Assembly (NCBI RefSeq): GCF_000264905.1
Contig: NW_006763143.1
Span: 1,048,555 to 1,112,554, forward strand
DNA length: 64,000 nucleotides
From: Stereum hirsutum FP-91666 SS1
Taxonomy: Eukaryota; Basidiomycota; Agaricomycetes; Russulales; Stereaceae
Reading direction: 5' to 3'
Part shown: positions 51,843 through 62,731 of the stretch, piece after piece
Position numbering within the stretch: the first letter of the stretch is position 1
Layout: each line of letters opens with the position of its first letter
Position numbers and translations under genes: made by a program
The notes under the pieces: generated by a model
Databases searched by the model: none
What the model was told of the DNA's origin: nothing
The model's input: only the letters and a program-made list of their open reading frames with translations

Positions 51843-54800
51843 TTAATCCACATCCTCCAGGCTCTTCCGGATGCTCTTCATCCTCTCCTCAATCGCATCC
51901 AATGCCTTCGTTATCTCACCCACTTCCTTCTTCAAATCCCTAGGCCCGTCCCCAGTGCCACTCGTACCTTCTTGAGATGAAGGTGGCTCGAATAGATGCG
52001 CAGGTGGTTGAACTGGCGAGTCCGGTACGGCTGACGTCGGTATCCTCCCTGCTGCCATCTCCTCCCAGATTCCCGTAACAACACCCTGTACCCACTTCTC
52101 CCTCTCCTCCAACTTCTTCAGTTCCTTTCTCCTCCCCGCCTCCTCTCTCTTCCCGCCCATCACCAACACGGTCCATATGTTTGAGATCACCAGTATGACA
52201 ATGACGAACCAAAGGATCGTACTCCCACTACTCTGATCCCACGCGTCCGAGATGAGTTCCAGTGCGCCTTTGGTAGACTGCTTCGCAACATTGTAGGCAC
52301 CCTCGAAGGTATCGTATGCCCATTGGAGAGATCGCTGGCTCCGTTCGTGCTCTCGCGCTTTCTGGGCTTCGGCGGATGAGAGCGCAGGGGAGGAGCCGAG
52401 AGTGGGCGTTCCGGGAGGTTTGTCGAGGGAGACGTCGGGCGAGACGGCCTCGACGGCGGCGAGATCGACACCGGCAGGGATAAACTCTGACTGATGTTCT
52501 TTAATGTATCCTCTGATAGCTGCCTCGAGGTCTACATGGTAGGTCTTCTGGCCGTCGAGGGCGGATTTCTCGATGATCCCTAGGAGGAGGTAAACATGTC
52601 AATATTTGAAGGTTAAATAAATCCAAAGACTACACAAGCTTACCTTTGATGAAACTCCTGCCAGTCCACTCGACCTGCGTGGTGACGACGACCCTGGTGC
52701 TCACTGCGCTCGCCCAAGTGATACATGTTTTCGTCTTGACGGAGAACACGCCACCAGAAGGCACGTCTGGTGTCCTCGTCGTCGTGAGCATCACGACTGA
52801 ATCCTCGAAATCGCAGTGGACAGTCTCGTCCTTGAGCTCGCACTTCGTCGACTTCGGGCCAATACTGCCCGACAGAGGTTTGATATACGACATATTACGA
52901 GAAAGAGATTTCGGGTCGTCGGACGCAGGTGCCCAATCCGAGATTTGAAGGTCTGTTTTGCATGTACCGAGTTTTGTTAGGAAGTAATAGGAGGGAATAG
53001 AAATATGAAGACGCACTCTCGAGCTTCTGGTCCTCCCGCATGAAATCTTTCATGAACCCGCTCGCAAACATCAGGTTGTATATCTGTTCCACAGTTCCAG
53101 GAAACACGACATCCATCGCCAGCTCAGTGAAATGCTTTCCCTCCTTTCCACACTGACATTGCGTTGCCTTCCTCGCCAAGACTCTCGCCGCCCCATCCCC
53201 GTTCGCGACCACTTCGCCGCTGACGGGCAAGCCTCCTACCGAACCGATCGCCGGCAGGTCATGCCCATCTAAACCGTTACGGCCGCCCTCGTCGGGGATG
53301 ATGTCTTCTGGGCGGGACAGCCGCCAGATATTGTAAATTACGTCATAGACGGTGTCGCGAGCGAGGAAGGAGGCGAAGGTGTACTTGGCGTTGCGGGTGG
53401 TGATTTGGATAGCATTGGGAATGACGAACGCGGTCATCTTGCGTTCCAAAGCGAGAATCTCAAATATGGGGACGATGAGCTAGTGAAATAAAATCAATAG
53501 TCAGTACGCGTATAAGAGGGACGCGCAAATGCGAATCGACGATAACAACGGGACTTACATCCGTGATCCAACCGAAGATGTTAGCGTGGAAACATATATG
53601 GTTTTCAGATATGTATATCCGCCCTTGAATGAGAATCTCGCGCTGAAGAGCACAACCATAGTCTACAGGTTCCCAGCATAAGAACGTTGAACATGGCCCA
53701 CATAGGGTAGACACGCACCTTCAATCAGATAATCCCCCTCTGGCACACTAGGGAACAGGTCATGGAAATCCGCGTTTCGTTTGTTGCTCGCCACCGCAAA
53801 GCCCGTCACAGGTATATCTTCCTCATTCAAATCCCTCAACAACTCCTCGTCCTCATCGTCCTCGTCCACCTCCTCGTCGCTCGACCCAGCCGACGACACA
53901 TAATTCGAATCTGAATCGGCCATATCCGTCACGGGCACAGAAAGCGAATCGCCCCTCGGACGATGCAAAGACGGCGAAGACTTCGGCGACATCGTAAACG
54001 CAGGGTTCTCAGTCGACGACCTGGGCGAATACGCGCTCGTCGTCCGCGTCCTCTTCGGTTGTTCCTCTCGAAGCTCTCTGACGAGCTCCGCGGCAGGTGT
54101 GAGTTGGGAGACAGACGCGGTAGCGTTGGCCATCGAAAGACCCGAGGCTGCGATCGCGGAGGCAAGCCCGGTTGGGGCTTTATTACGTTTGGGCGGTCGG
54201 CCTTTGTACGGTGATGATTGTGGGACGGAATTCGAGTCTGGCGGGTTCGCCTGGTTGCGCTGCCAGAGCCGTTTCTTGCTGGACGAGACGTTTGATTTGA
54301 TGGAGGCCGCGTCGCTGTCTCGCTGCGCGTTCGAGGCGACGAGCATCTGCGGGTCGATTCCCTGTCGTGGATGTGTGTAGGAAGTCGGAGAGGTGGTGAC
54401 TGAGTCGCCGCCATCGGAGGGGGCACTGGCATTGGAGATTGTGGAACCGGCAGGCCTCAGGTCGGGCAGGGTGTTCATGTGCTGACGCGGCGACGGCACG
54501 GGAGGTGGTTGAGTACCATTCTCGGCCTGCTTTTTGGTGTTTGGCGACGAAGGACGGGAGCGGGAGCGTGAACGGTCGTTGGACGAACGGTGATGCTCGA
54601 GCTTGAGATTGCCCGTGGACGACGAAGGAGTGAGTCTCCTGCTCATGAAGCCGTCAGCGTAGGGGTGGTTTGGTGTCGGTGTCGTGAGTCCGTCGAGATC
54701 GTCAATACTGGACGGCGACGAGCCTTGGACGAGTGAAACGGTATGCGCTCGCCTACCACGACTGTCCTGTTCACCCTCGTTCGAGTTAGACGCCTGTCCA

Positions 54801-55132
54801 CCCCCATGGCCATCCGCACCATCATTGAGGCTCGGCTCTCGGGTGCTCGGGAACGAGTCGCTGTGGCTCCTCGGCGAAGGTGGGACGACGCTCACGAGAA
54901 GACTGGTCTGTGAGCTCGTCGATCCACTCGGTGAAACTCCTCGTCTGTTCTGCTGTGGCCCGACGGTGAGGTTCTGACCGAGTCGGTTGTTGGGAGGCTT
55001 GCCCGGGGACGAGAACGCTCGCTGACGGCTGTCGTTTCCAACCGTCGATCCATCAGGCGAGGTCGCGCGAGAGTTCGAGCCATCCTGGCCGCCCTTGTTG
55101 GCGACGAGCTTGGAGAAAAAGTTTGGTGCCAT
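51843..55132 (-). CDS. GRAM/VASt sterol-transfer protein, LAM/Ysp (aster-like) family
   Basis: ER-anchored contact-site protein that moves sterol between membranes. Start ATG 55132. The first ~450 residues are disordered (Ser/Pro/Arg-rich, e.g. SSNDRSRSRSRPSSPNTKK), ending in an acidic run. The GRAM domain follows: HDLFPSVPEGDYLIEDYGCA, LQREILIQGRIYISENHICF, HANIFGWITDLIVPIFEILA and IQITTRNAKYTFASFLARDT. The StART-like VASt domain includes FPGTVEQIYNLMFASGFMKD, SYIKPLSGSIGPKSTKCELK, VKTKTCITWASAVSTRVVVT and VEWTGRSFIKG. A single membrane helix (ILWFVIVILVISNIWTVLVM) and a C-terminal coiled coil (KKLEEREKWVQGVV, then IEERMKSIRKSLEDVD) end at 51843. This order matches yeast Lam1-6. About 980 residues. 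Sterol specificity is inferred from the family. Confidence 0.92.
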
Positions 55133-55996
55133 AAAAAGATGGGCAAAGTAGCAGAACTGCGCTGGGTGGCAAAGAGGGCTCGAAGCGTGAGACTGAGCAG
55201 TTTTAGCAGAATAAGAATGAATGATCGACTCTATAGAATAAGTACAGATGCCCTTGGGGCTTTAAGAACGTCGGTAGCCTTGTGCTCACTGGTGCACTCA
55301 GCACGCTTGTAGGAGAAGTGGGTGGGTGAATGGAATGAAGAAATGTAAGGCTGCGACGAGCGCTGGCTTGGCCAAGGATATCGCAGCAGCATGCCTCAAC
55401 TCGGATGCGCTCAGACCCCGGTGCAGCCACGTACTTTTCTGCACCCAACATGAGGCTCAACCAATGACGACGATGTTGAACGAAACTCGATCAATAATTA
55501 GCTTCAATTAGTAGCTACCTTCTACTGACTTCCACGAACACAAAAAAAGGCACTAAAAAGAAAATAACGAGGGGAGGAGAGAGAGAGAGAGAGAAAACTG
55601 AGAGAGAGAAGAAAGACGGTGAGAAAACCAAAGGCCAGGTTTAAAACGAGTGTAGGTGCGATGTGTATACTACGTATGTTCGACTCGGAGGAGAGCAGTG
55701 ACTGGAATAAACTGGAAACGTGACAGCGGTTCGTAAGGCTATATGTAAAGGAGACGGAGAGAGAGGAGAGAGAGAAAGGTACGCATAAGTAGACGTGTAT
55801 GCATGTATGTAGGGTTGAGAAAGCACAATGGTCCAGGCGATCCTGCCTGTCGTCGAGGAATATAGGCAAGAAAGGATCCGGAGGCATATACGAAAGCAAA
55901 GTAAAACGAGCGAGGGGCGACGACAAGCATATCACAGAGCAAAGAGTCTGTCGAGTTCCAGTCAAGAAAGGGACCAATTCACTGCGCACGCACGGC
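55133..55996. other. Spacer between LAM gene and AGC kinase gene, GA-rich
   Basis: 864 bases between two minus-strand genes; holds the LAM promoter/leader and the kinase 3' UTR. It has (GA)n tracts at 55575-55620 and 55750-55780 (CT-rich on the coding strand of both genes). No supported gene. Confidence 0.5.
55575..55620. repeat. GA/CT microsatellite tract
   Basis: About nine uninterrupted GA units (55577-55594), then a second GA cluster from ~55600. On the minus strand this is a CT tract ~450 bases upstream of the LAM start codon; CT tracts are common in fungal promoters. Confidence 0.7.
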
Positions 55997-58900
55997 TCAC
56001 GAATTCTGCTGCTTGGGCGACGAAGCGAACAGAGAGACGACCTTCTCCACCCCTTCCTTGTACTTCTTCAGCTTCTTGTCCTTCTGCTTCTCATTCGGCA
56101 CCTTCACGGTCTCGTGCACATCTCCTCCTTCGTGCTCTCCTTCGTGATTGTCCTCGTGCACACCCTGCAGCCTCTCCTCGTTCGTGGACACGTCCGACGA
56201 CCCAGGGCTGCCCACCGACATCGACACCGCCGATTCCTTCGACTTCAACGAGGGCGACATCCCAGCCGTAGCGTTCGAATGCGCACTCGTCGCCGTCGAC
56301 ATCGTCGCAGGATAAGTCGACGAGGCGCCCGACGTAGAAGCCGACATGAGCGTCGCCGAAGCCGAATGATTCAACGACCTCTGTTTCGTCTTCGTGGTGC
56401 TCGAACTTGCATAGGTACTATGAATCGGCGTAGTCGTGGTCGTAGTCGGCGTGGACGTCGCGTTCGACTTGGACGAAGTCGGCGTGGATGTCACGTTCGA
56501 CTTGGACGATCTCGACGAAGGCGGTGACTTCGGCCTCAAGAACTGTCTCGTATTCCTCCTAAAGTTCAACGCCGGCGTCCTCCCCCTCCTCTCCTTCTCC
56601 GCCTGTTTCTTCTCCGAAGGACTCGGCGAGCCAGGCGTCGACGCGGTGTACCCGCTGATCTCAGACATATTCGACATGCCAGAGACGGACCTATTCGGGG
56701 TGGATCCCTTCCTGAACACGGAAAGCTTATAACGGTCCACGACGCCCCTCGCGAACAAGCTCGTCCCTTTCGGTCCGTTCCGCTCCTCAGCTCCGCCATC
56801 GGCCTCGATGAAGTCCCAGTCGTCCTCCTCGTCCTCGTCCCTCTCCGTCGCAGCCTCGTCTTCCTCGAACGCATCGGGGAGGTACCGATCCAGCGCAGGT
56901 ATACCGGACTTCTCCCTCCTGCTCCGTGGTGGACGCCCATGAAGCGCATCCTTGATCGTCTTCGGCTTCGTAGATTGTTTCGAGGGCGCCACAACGGTCT
57001 TGGGCTCCTTGCGATGAACCTCTGCGGGATTGGCGGACGTTGCTGCGGCAGCAGTAGTAGCGGCGACTTCGGGTTTGGTGGTCGCAGGTTTCTTGGGGGG
57101 AGTCGAAGGCGCGGTGGCCACGCTGAGTTGTTCTCCAGAACGGCGAAGTGCCTCTTTGACTGGAGTTTTGGGAGGAATGGCTGGTGGGACCTCGCTGGTG
57201 GGTGTCTCCAGCTCGGGTTGTGTCGTCTCCGTGGGCGTCTCCGGAAGATCCGTCTTCTTCGCCTCTGGAGTCTTGGGTTCGGGAGTCCGCTCCTCTTGAG
57301 CCTCGGCGCGTTCTTCCTCCACGATCCCATTTTCGATAGACATCTCCCCGTTCAACTCATTCAATGCGCCTTCCGCCTCTTCGTCCATCTCATCCTCTGC
57401 CTGCTCATCCTCCTCGTCCTCTTCTTCTTCCTCCTCCTCATCGTCCAGAATGACACTATGTCTCCCTTTGAACGAATACCCGTCGAAGACATCGACCGTC
57501 TCGCTTTCCTCATCGCCGACAACCGGATGTACGGACGAGCTCCTCGACTGCGAAGGCGTATTGACAGACTCTTCGCCATCTGTACGATCGGTATCTGTCG
57601 CGTCGCCACCTTGATCAGTCCCGTTCCCATCGGCGAGGTCATTCTCGTCGTTGATGACGGGTTCCATATCGAGGAAGGTCTCGTCGAAGTTTTGGGTATC
57701 GCTTGCGTTGGAGGGGTCAATGGGAGGGATATACGGGGCTGTTGTGCAGAAACGTGAAAGTCAGCGAGAGGCGAGAGGCACGAGAAGAACGACGAGAACG
57801 CACGTATATAACGTTTATGATATACATGAGTCCAATCTCTGCAAGGCCACAACGTCAGTAAAGCGCGATAGGGGGCCTAAAATAGAACAACGCACATCAT
57901 CGAGAAATAAGGATGCTTCTTGATGCGAGGCTCGCTCAACCTCAATGCGGGATTGCGTTGCAGTAGCTGTGAAAAATAGGGCGTGATGAGTTCCCAGACG
58001 AAGAAGCACAGAAATAAGCAGACTACTCACGCCGCGAATCAAACTCTTCGTGTCCTGGTCCATCGCCCTGTCCTCGGGGAAGGTCAACTCGTCCTGCAAG
58101 ACCCTCACATACATATCCGAGTGATTATCCGCCCAGAACGGTGTCTGATCACCGCCACAAAACTCCACTCAGTACCGCGTATCATATATGAAAAGAAAGG
58201 GGCTTACGATGCCAGTCAACATCTCATAGAGCATCGTCCCAAAACTCCACCAATCGACCTCATAACTGTAAGGCAAGCCCTGGATCACCTCCGGCGCCAA
58301 ATACTCCGCCGTCCCACAGAACGTGGTAGTCTGGTCCTGTCCCCTGACCACCGCGCCACTTCCTGCAGTCGGGAACGCCAACTCGAAGTTCGTCCTCTGG
58401 CCATTGGGAGTAGACGGCGCAGTGATAGCGGACGTCCGTCGTGGGAACTCCTTCGACAATCCAAAGTCGGTGAGCACGATGTGGCCGTCGGCCGCGATGA
58501 GGATGTTTTCAGGCTTGAGATCGCGATAGATGACACCGGCGTTGTGCAGGCCCTCGACGCCCTCCACGATCTCGGCAGCGTAGAAGCGGGCTCGGTCACG
58601 GCCTAGACGACCCCAACGGGCGAGCTGTGTGGCGAGATCTCCTCCGGGGTGGAAATCCTGCACGAAACTTATCAGTAAACAAACTCCCTTAGGGGAAAAA
58701 AATAAAAACACCAACCATAACTAGGAACAGATTCTCTTTATCATGGAAACTCCACCAAAGCTTGACGACAAACGGGTCCGAATTCCCCGCCGCCATCCTC
58801 TTCAACACCGCCTGCTCCGTCAACGTATGCTGCAGCTCCTGGTGCGCCAGAACATGCCTCTTCGTGATCGCCTTCAGAGCATACAAGTCCGCCGAGCTCT

Positions 58901-60759
58901 TATGCCGCACTAACAGCACCTTGCCCGCACATCCCTTGCCCAACACCCTCATCATCTCGAAATCGCTGACCTGGACCTTCCGTTGCGACTTGATCTTCTT
59001 CAGCTCGCGATTCGGGTCGACGGACTTGGAGCGTTTCTTCCTGGCTGCGCGTCGCTGCTCGTGCGAGGTGCTGATGGACGAATCATCTTCGGTCTGGGTG
59101 GACGTGCCTGTGGTGTCATTGGCGTCCGATGGAGAGAGCGACGCTTTAAACACGCGCGACAAAAGCGCCGCCTTATCCGGGTCGGCGGACTGAGAGCGTG
59201 GAATACGACTGATATGCGAGTCGGTCGCGACCGGCGTGCTAGGCGCATTCGTGTCCTCGTCCTCGGCGACGGCAACCGACTCACTCTCAACAGGCCGTGG
59301 TCTCGGCGACCGAGGCGTCTCCGGTCGTTCGTCGAACTCTCCCCCAGCATCCTGACCCTCTTCCTGCTCTTCATCCAGCGACACCTCTTTCACACTTCTC
59401 CGATCATCATCCACCATACTGAACTCGTCACTATCCCTCCCCGACTCCGACGCGCCCCGTCTCAGATCCACCGCGCTCGGCGAGGTCACATGTGCCGCCA
59501 AATCCGACCTAACGCGCTTGATCGCCCGCTCGACCCTGACGCTCTCGAGATCGTCCGTCCGGACGCGAACGAAGCGTTTCCAGGCGCGTGTCTGTCTCAG
59601 AAGTTGGTCGTTGGAGATCGTCGTCAAGTACGCCGCGAGGCCGGTCACGGTCGGGTTCGTCGTAGCCGTCGGGGTGGTGAGAAGGCTCGAGTCGGCGGTG
59701 GTGGTTCCGTTGCCATTGAAGGCAGAAAAGGGGTCGTTCCGCTCTTTGCTTGGCGAGATGACGGGAGTCGGGAGACCCGAGGGAGGGAAATGACGTGATG
59801 GAGTGGTGCTTTGGCTGGTGATGGAGGGGGCGCGGGAAGGGTTTCGAGAGTGAGCACCTTTGGAGGGAGTTGCGAGGCGGGAGAGGGTGTTGAGGAAAGC
59901 GGATTTCTTCTTGGTCGGCTGGGGGAGGTTGTTTGGGTCGATGGGAAGCTCGGGGAGTTTGATGCTCGGGTGGGCTTCGTGGAGCTTGTGGTGAAGGTCG
60001 ACGACTTCTTGAGATTTGCGGGTGAGGGTCAGGTTGTGGGTGGGAGCTGAGTGGGCCGTGAAGATGGTTAGATGCACGTTACACGGAAAGATACGTAGAT
60101 CAAATAGAGGAATGCAGGGCGCCGAGTTTGTGGTCTAGGAAGGCAGAACACGTAGATACTTCGCGTCGGCAAGGAATGCACGATGTTGAGATATCGCGAG
60201 AGCAGTCTCCATACCACGCGCAAAAGGATGCTAAGGTTCGGAAATGAGGACACTCACTTTTCACATAGAGACTATAGGAAGACGGGTCGTGTGGATTCTC
60301 AGCGGCGCTGATGGTCCAGGGGCCGTCCTGTGCATCCATCCGGAGCAAGGGACGACGCGTCTGCAGCCTTCTACTTGGCGTCTCCGCGGAGGGCTTGCTC
60401 GAGGTCGGCATCTTGGTGGTGGTGGTCGTCGGGGTTACAGAGGACTCGGTGGTGGTGGTGGTAGGTGTCGTCGGGGTATTGGGCGAATCGTGGTCTACGA
60501 ATACGGTGGAGATGGGATCAAAGAAAGATGCGTCTGCGACGGCGGTCCTTGCTTTCCGATGTGGCCTCCGGTAGCTGTTGACGAGATCAATGCTCCTCCT
60601 TATTGGCGACGGTGGAGGAGCACGGTCGTTGACAGAGATGAGCTGGTTGTCCGAGTCGCGAAGAACGGTGCGGATACTGGCAACGGTGCGAAAGCGGGTA
60701 TGCTTCGCGGAACGAGCTGAAAGGGGCTGTTGCTTCTGTAACGCGACGGGGGTTTGCAT
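55997..60759 (-). CDS. AGC-family Ser/Thr kinase with PX-like N-terminal region and long acidic tail
   Basis: Start ATG 60759; exon 1 (60258-60759) encodes 167 residues, exon 2 (58716-60046) reaches residue 611. Residues ~140-420 look like a PX domain with a long insert: DGPWTISAAENPHDPSSYSL, YVKTPTHNLTLTRKSQEVVD, the Pro-rich LPELPIDPNNLPQP and final helices TISNDQLLRQTRAWKRFVRV. The kinase domain (~530-825) has GKGCAGKV, YALKAITK, VIYRDLKPENIL, LTDFGLSKEF and AGC-type TTTFCGTAEYLAPEVI. The AGC tail NFD motif follows (DTQNFDETFLDME). Then come ~570 low-complexity residues: acidic run, Pro/Thr-rich part, and a conserved-looking block DDWDFIEADGGAEERNG with TSLFARGVVDRYKLSVFRK. No canonical FxxFS/TY hydrophobic motif was found. 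Total ~1,410 residues. A PX domain suggests phosphoinositide-guided location; substrates unknown. Confidence 0.87.
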
Positions 60760-62731
60760 ACAAATCGGTCAGGGTCGAGCGGGCGGCAACGGCGTCGACG
60801 ACGACGGGAGGTGTGGCGGGGATGTGGTCGGTCGGGAGAAAGCAAGGGACGGCTATAGGTAGGAAAAAGGTAAAGAACGAAAAGGGAAGATGGTTGTGGG
60901 CGTGTGCGTTCAGCACACCGCTCGAGCGAGGCGTGCAAGGCCACGAGCCCTAAGCACGTCCACAAATAGTCCTTCCGGTTGCCTCGAGGCTCGCGTGCGT
61001 TTCACTCCGTCGTCTGTGCTTTGCGGCTGTGCGGGGCAAGCTGTGGGCGATGACGGTGGAGGGTGCTGGCCGCTGTGGGAGACGACGAGGACGATGGGTT
61101 AATAAACGGGAGCTCGCACGGACGGGGCTTGAGTCTATTACGTAAGAGAACTAGTCCCAACTTTTGCCTCCGTCTGCCGATCCTCTCTTCTTCCGTCCAA
61201 TACCGCCAACAATCCCATGTTAGCCTATGTCCCGCCTCTCCCTCTGTCTATTCTTTTCTTGACCCCTTTGCGGCCTAGCCTCGAGCTTTCTCACTCATCA
61301 GCACCCACAATAGCCTCCCCAACAATACCTTTCACGGCTTCAGCCCCAGCGACCATCTAGACCCGCTCATTGCCGGTGGCCCCAGACACGGAGCCGCGTA
61401 ACCCATCTGATAACCTTACGTTTCGTAGCCTTCATCGAATGCTGTGGCACGCACCAATTCGTGCACTTGGGGCCACTCAGCCCGTGATAACGTCGACGAT
61501 CCATGCATCTACTGCGCGCCCTATTCGCCTCCTGACACGGACCTGACAAGGGTTTTCGAGACAGACTGTGATAAGCTACAGGCCCTCTTGTTCAGAGATA
61601 CGTTATTCTGGCGAGACTTCTCCGGTTTTGCCTACCTTGGGCAGAGTCTTCGCAACCGTCGCTGTCTTTGTTTCTCCTGAAGTGACGTCGCTCAAGGCAC
61701 CCTGGCGCGATAACTCGACATGCGCACCACGGTCTTCGCCACGCTCGGCACCTTCAGGGCAGGGATAATGTGTTGAATTGAAGAACCAATAGGCCAGTCC
61801 ACGAGACCTAAGCCATTGGTAGACTTGGTGTAGTCAAGGTGGCGTCCAACAAGACGGGTTCCATCTCAGACAAAAGAGACTTTCGCGTTGAAGACACTCG
61901 TGAGGGTGTGAATGTACGGACTCTCACTGGTTCACGTACGTTCGTACATTCCCGCCACCTGGTAGTGGGTGTTGCAGAACGAATCCTCAAATATTCGCGG
62001 GCCATCATAAAATATGGTTGTAGACTACTGTGCTCTCACCTTCCTGGTGCAGAGTGCCGCCCTTTCGATAGTACTACCATGCACAGTCTTCGCATGTACG
62101 CAGAACGACATTTTCTTTCCCTGCTTACCAGACATCTGTGCGGTTCTTTTCCTCATACGAGATTCCGTGTAGGATATTAGGTAGTGGGATTACCTATATC
62201 GATTGATAGAGATGCAGGCCGGCTTTGTCCTAGAGCGGCTCAGATCTTCCGCCGGCACTGGATGGCTATCCGTACACCATTTAGAACGTTCCTCAACACA
62301 CACACACACACGAGCTTGGGCAGCTCTGTGGCAGAGGTTTTTGCGGCCAAGTGAGCCCTGGGCCCGTGTGTATATGTTGGTTCAGGGTGCGTACTTAGTA
62401 AATTATCATTACGGATAGCCACCCACTGGCTAGGCGGGTCAGCTCCAACTGAAGAAATATATCAAACACAAGTCTGGTGCATCGATCGAGACATGTTCAA
62501 TTCCGAAATATACTTGAGAGATAAGTAGCGGATCGAACTGACCACCGTGTGGCTCAGCGTCTATCCCGCCACCCACTCGCGGCGTTCCCAATTTCGAGCG
62601 CCGCTTGAGAACCCAAGTACGACCTAATTACCGTGGCGTCGGCGCTTAACTTAGCCAGTGGTTCGACCCTCCCATTCCACCCACACTGATTCCCCAAGTT
62701 CACTGATCACCAGATCCACACAGAGGATAGC
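60760..62731. other. Long divergent spacer, no supported gene
   Basis: About 2 kb between the AGC kinase (-) and the second coiled-coil membrane gene (+). It should hold both promoters, and a long kinase leader is likely. Between 61608 and 61835 two overlapping minus-strand frames stay open for 50-75 codons, and both look protein-like, but they cannot both be genes and neither has an ATG. There is an (AC)8 run at 62296-62311. No tRNA was found. Confidence 0.45.
62296..62311. repeat. (AC)8 dinucleotide microsatellite
   Basis: Eight perfect AC units (CA/GT repeat) in the divergent spacer upstream of the gene at 62732. Confidence 0.85.

Noticed and set aside
55575..55620. GA tract considered as a transposon or origin element
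   Set aside because: No flanking inverted repeats or target duplications; a simple microsatellite explains it.
56436..57757. Long plus-strand open frames within the kinase tail region
   Set aside because: They are antisense shadows of the low-complexity, GC-rich minus-strand coding exon and lack introns, domains or a promoter.
62640..62700. GGTTCGACCC resembling a tRNA B box
   Set aside because: The flanking bases do not form a T-arm or acceptor stem, and no A box lies at the right distance.
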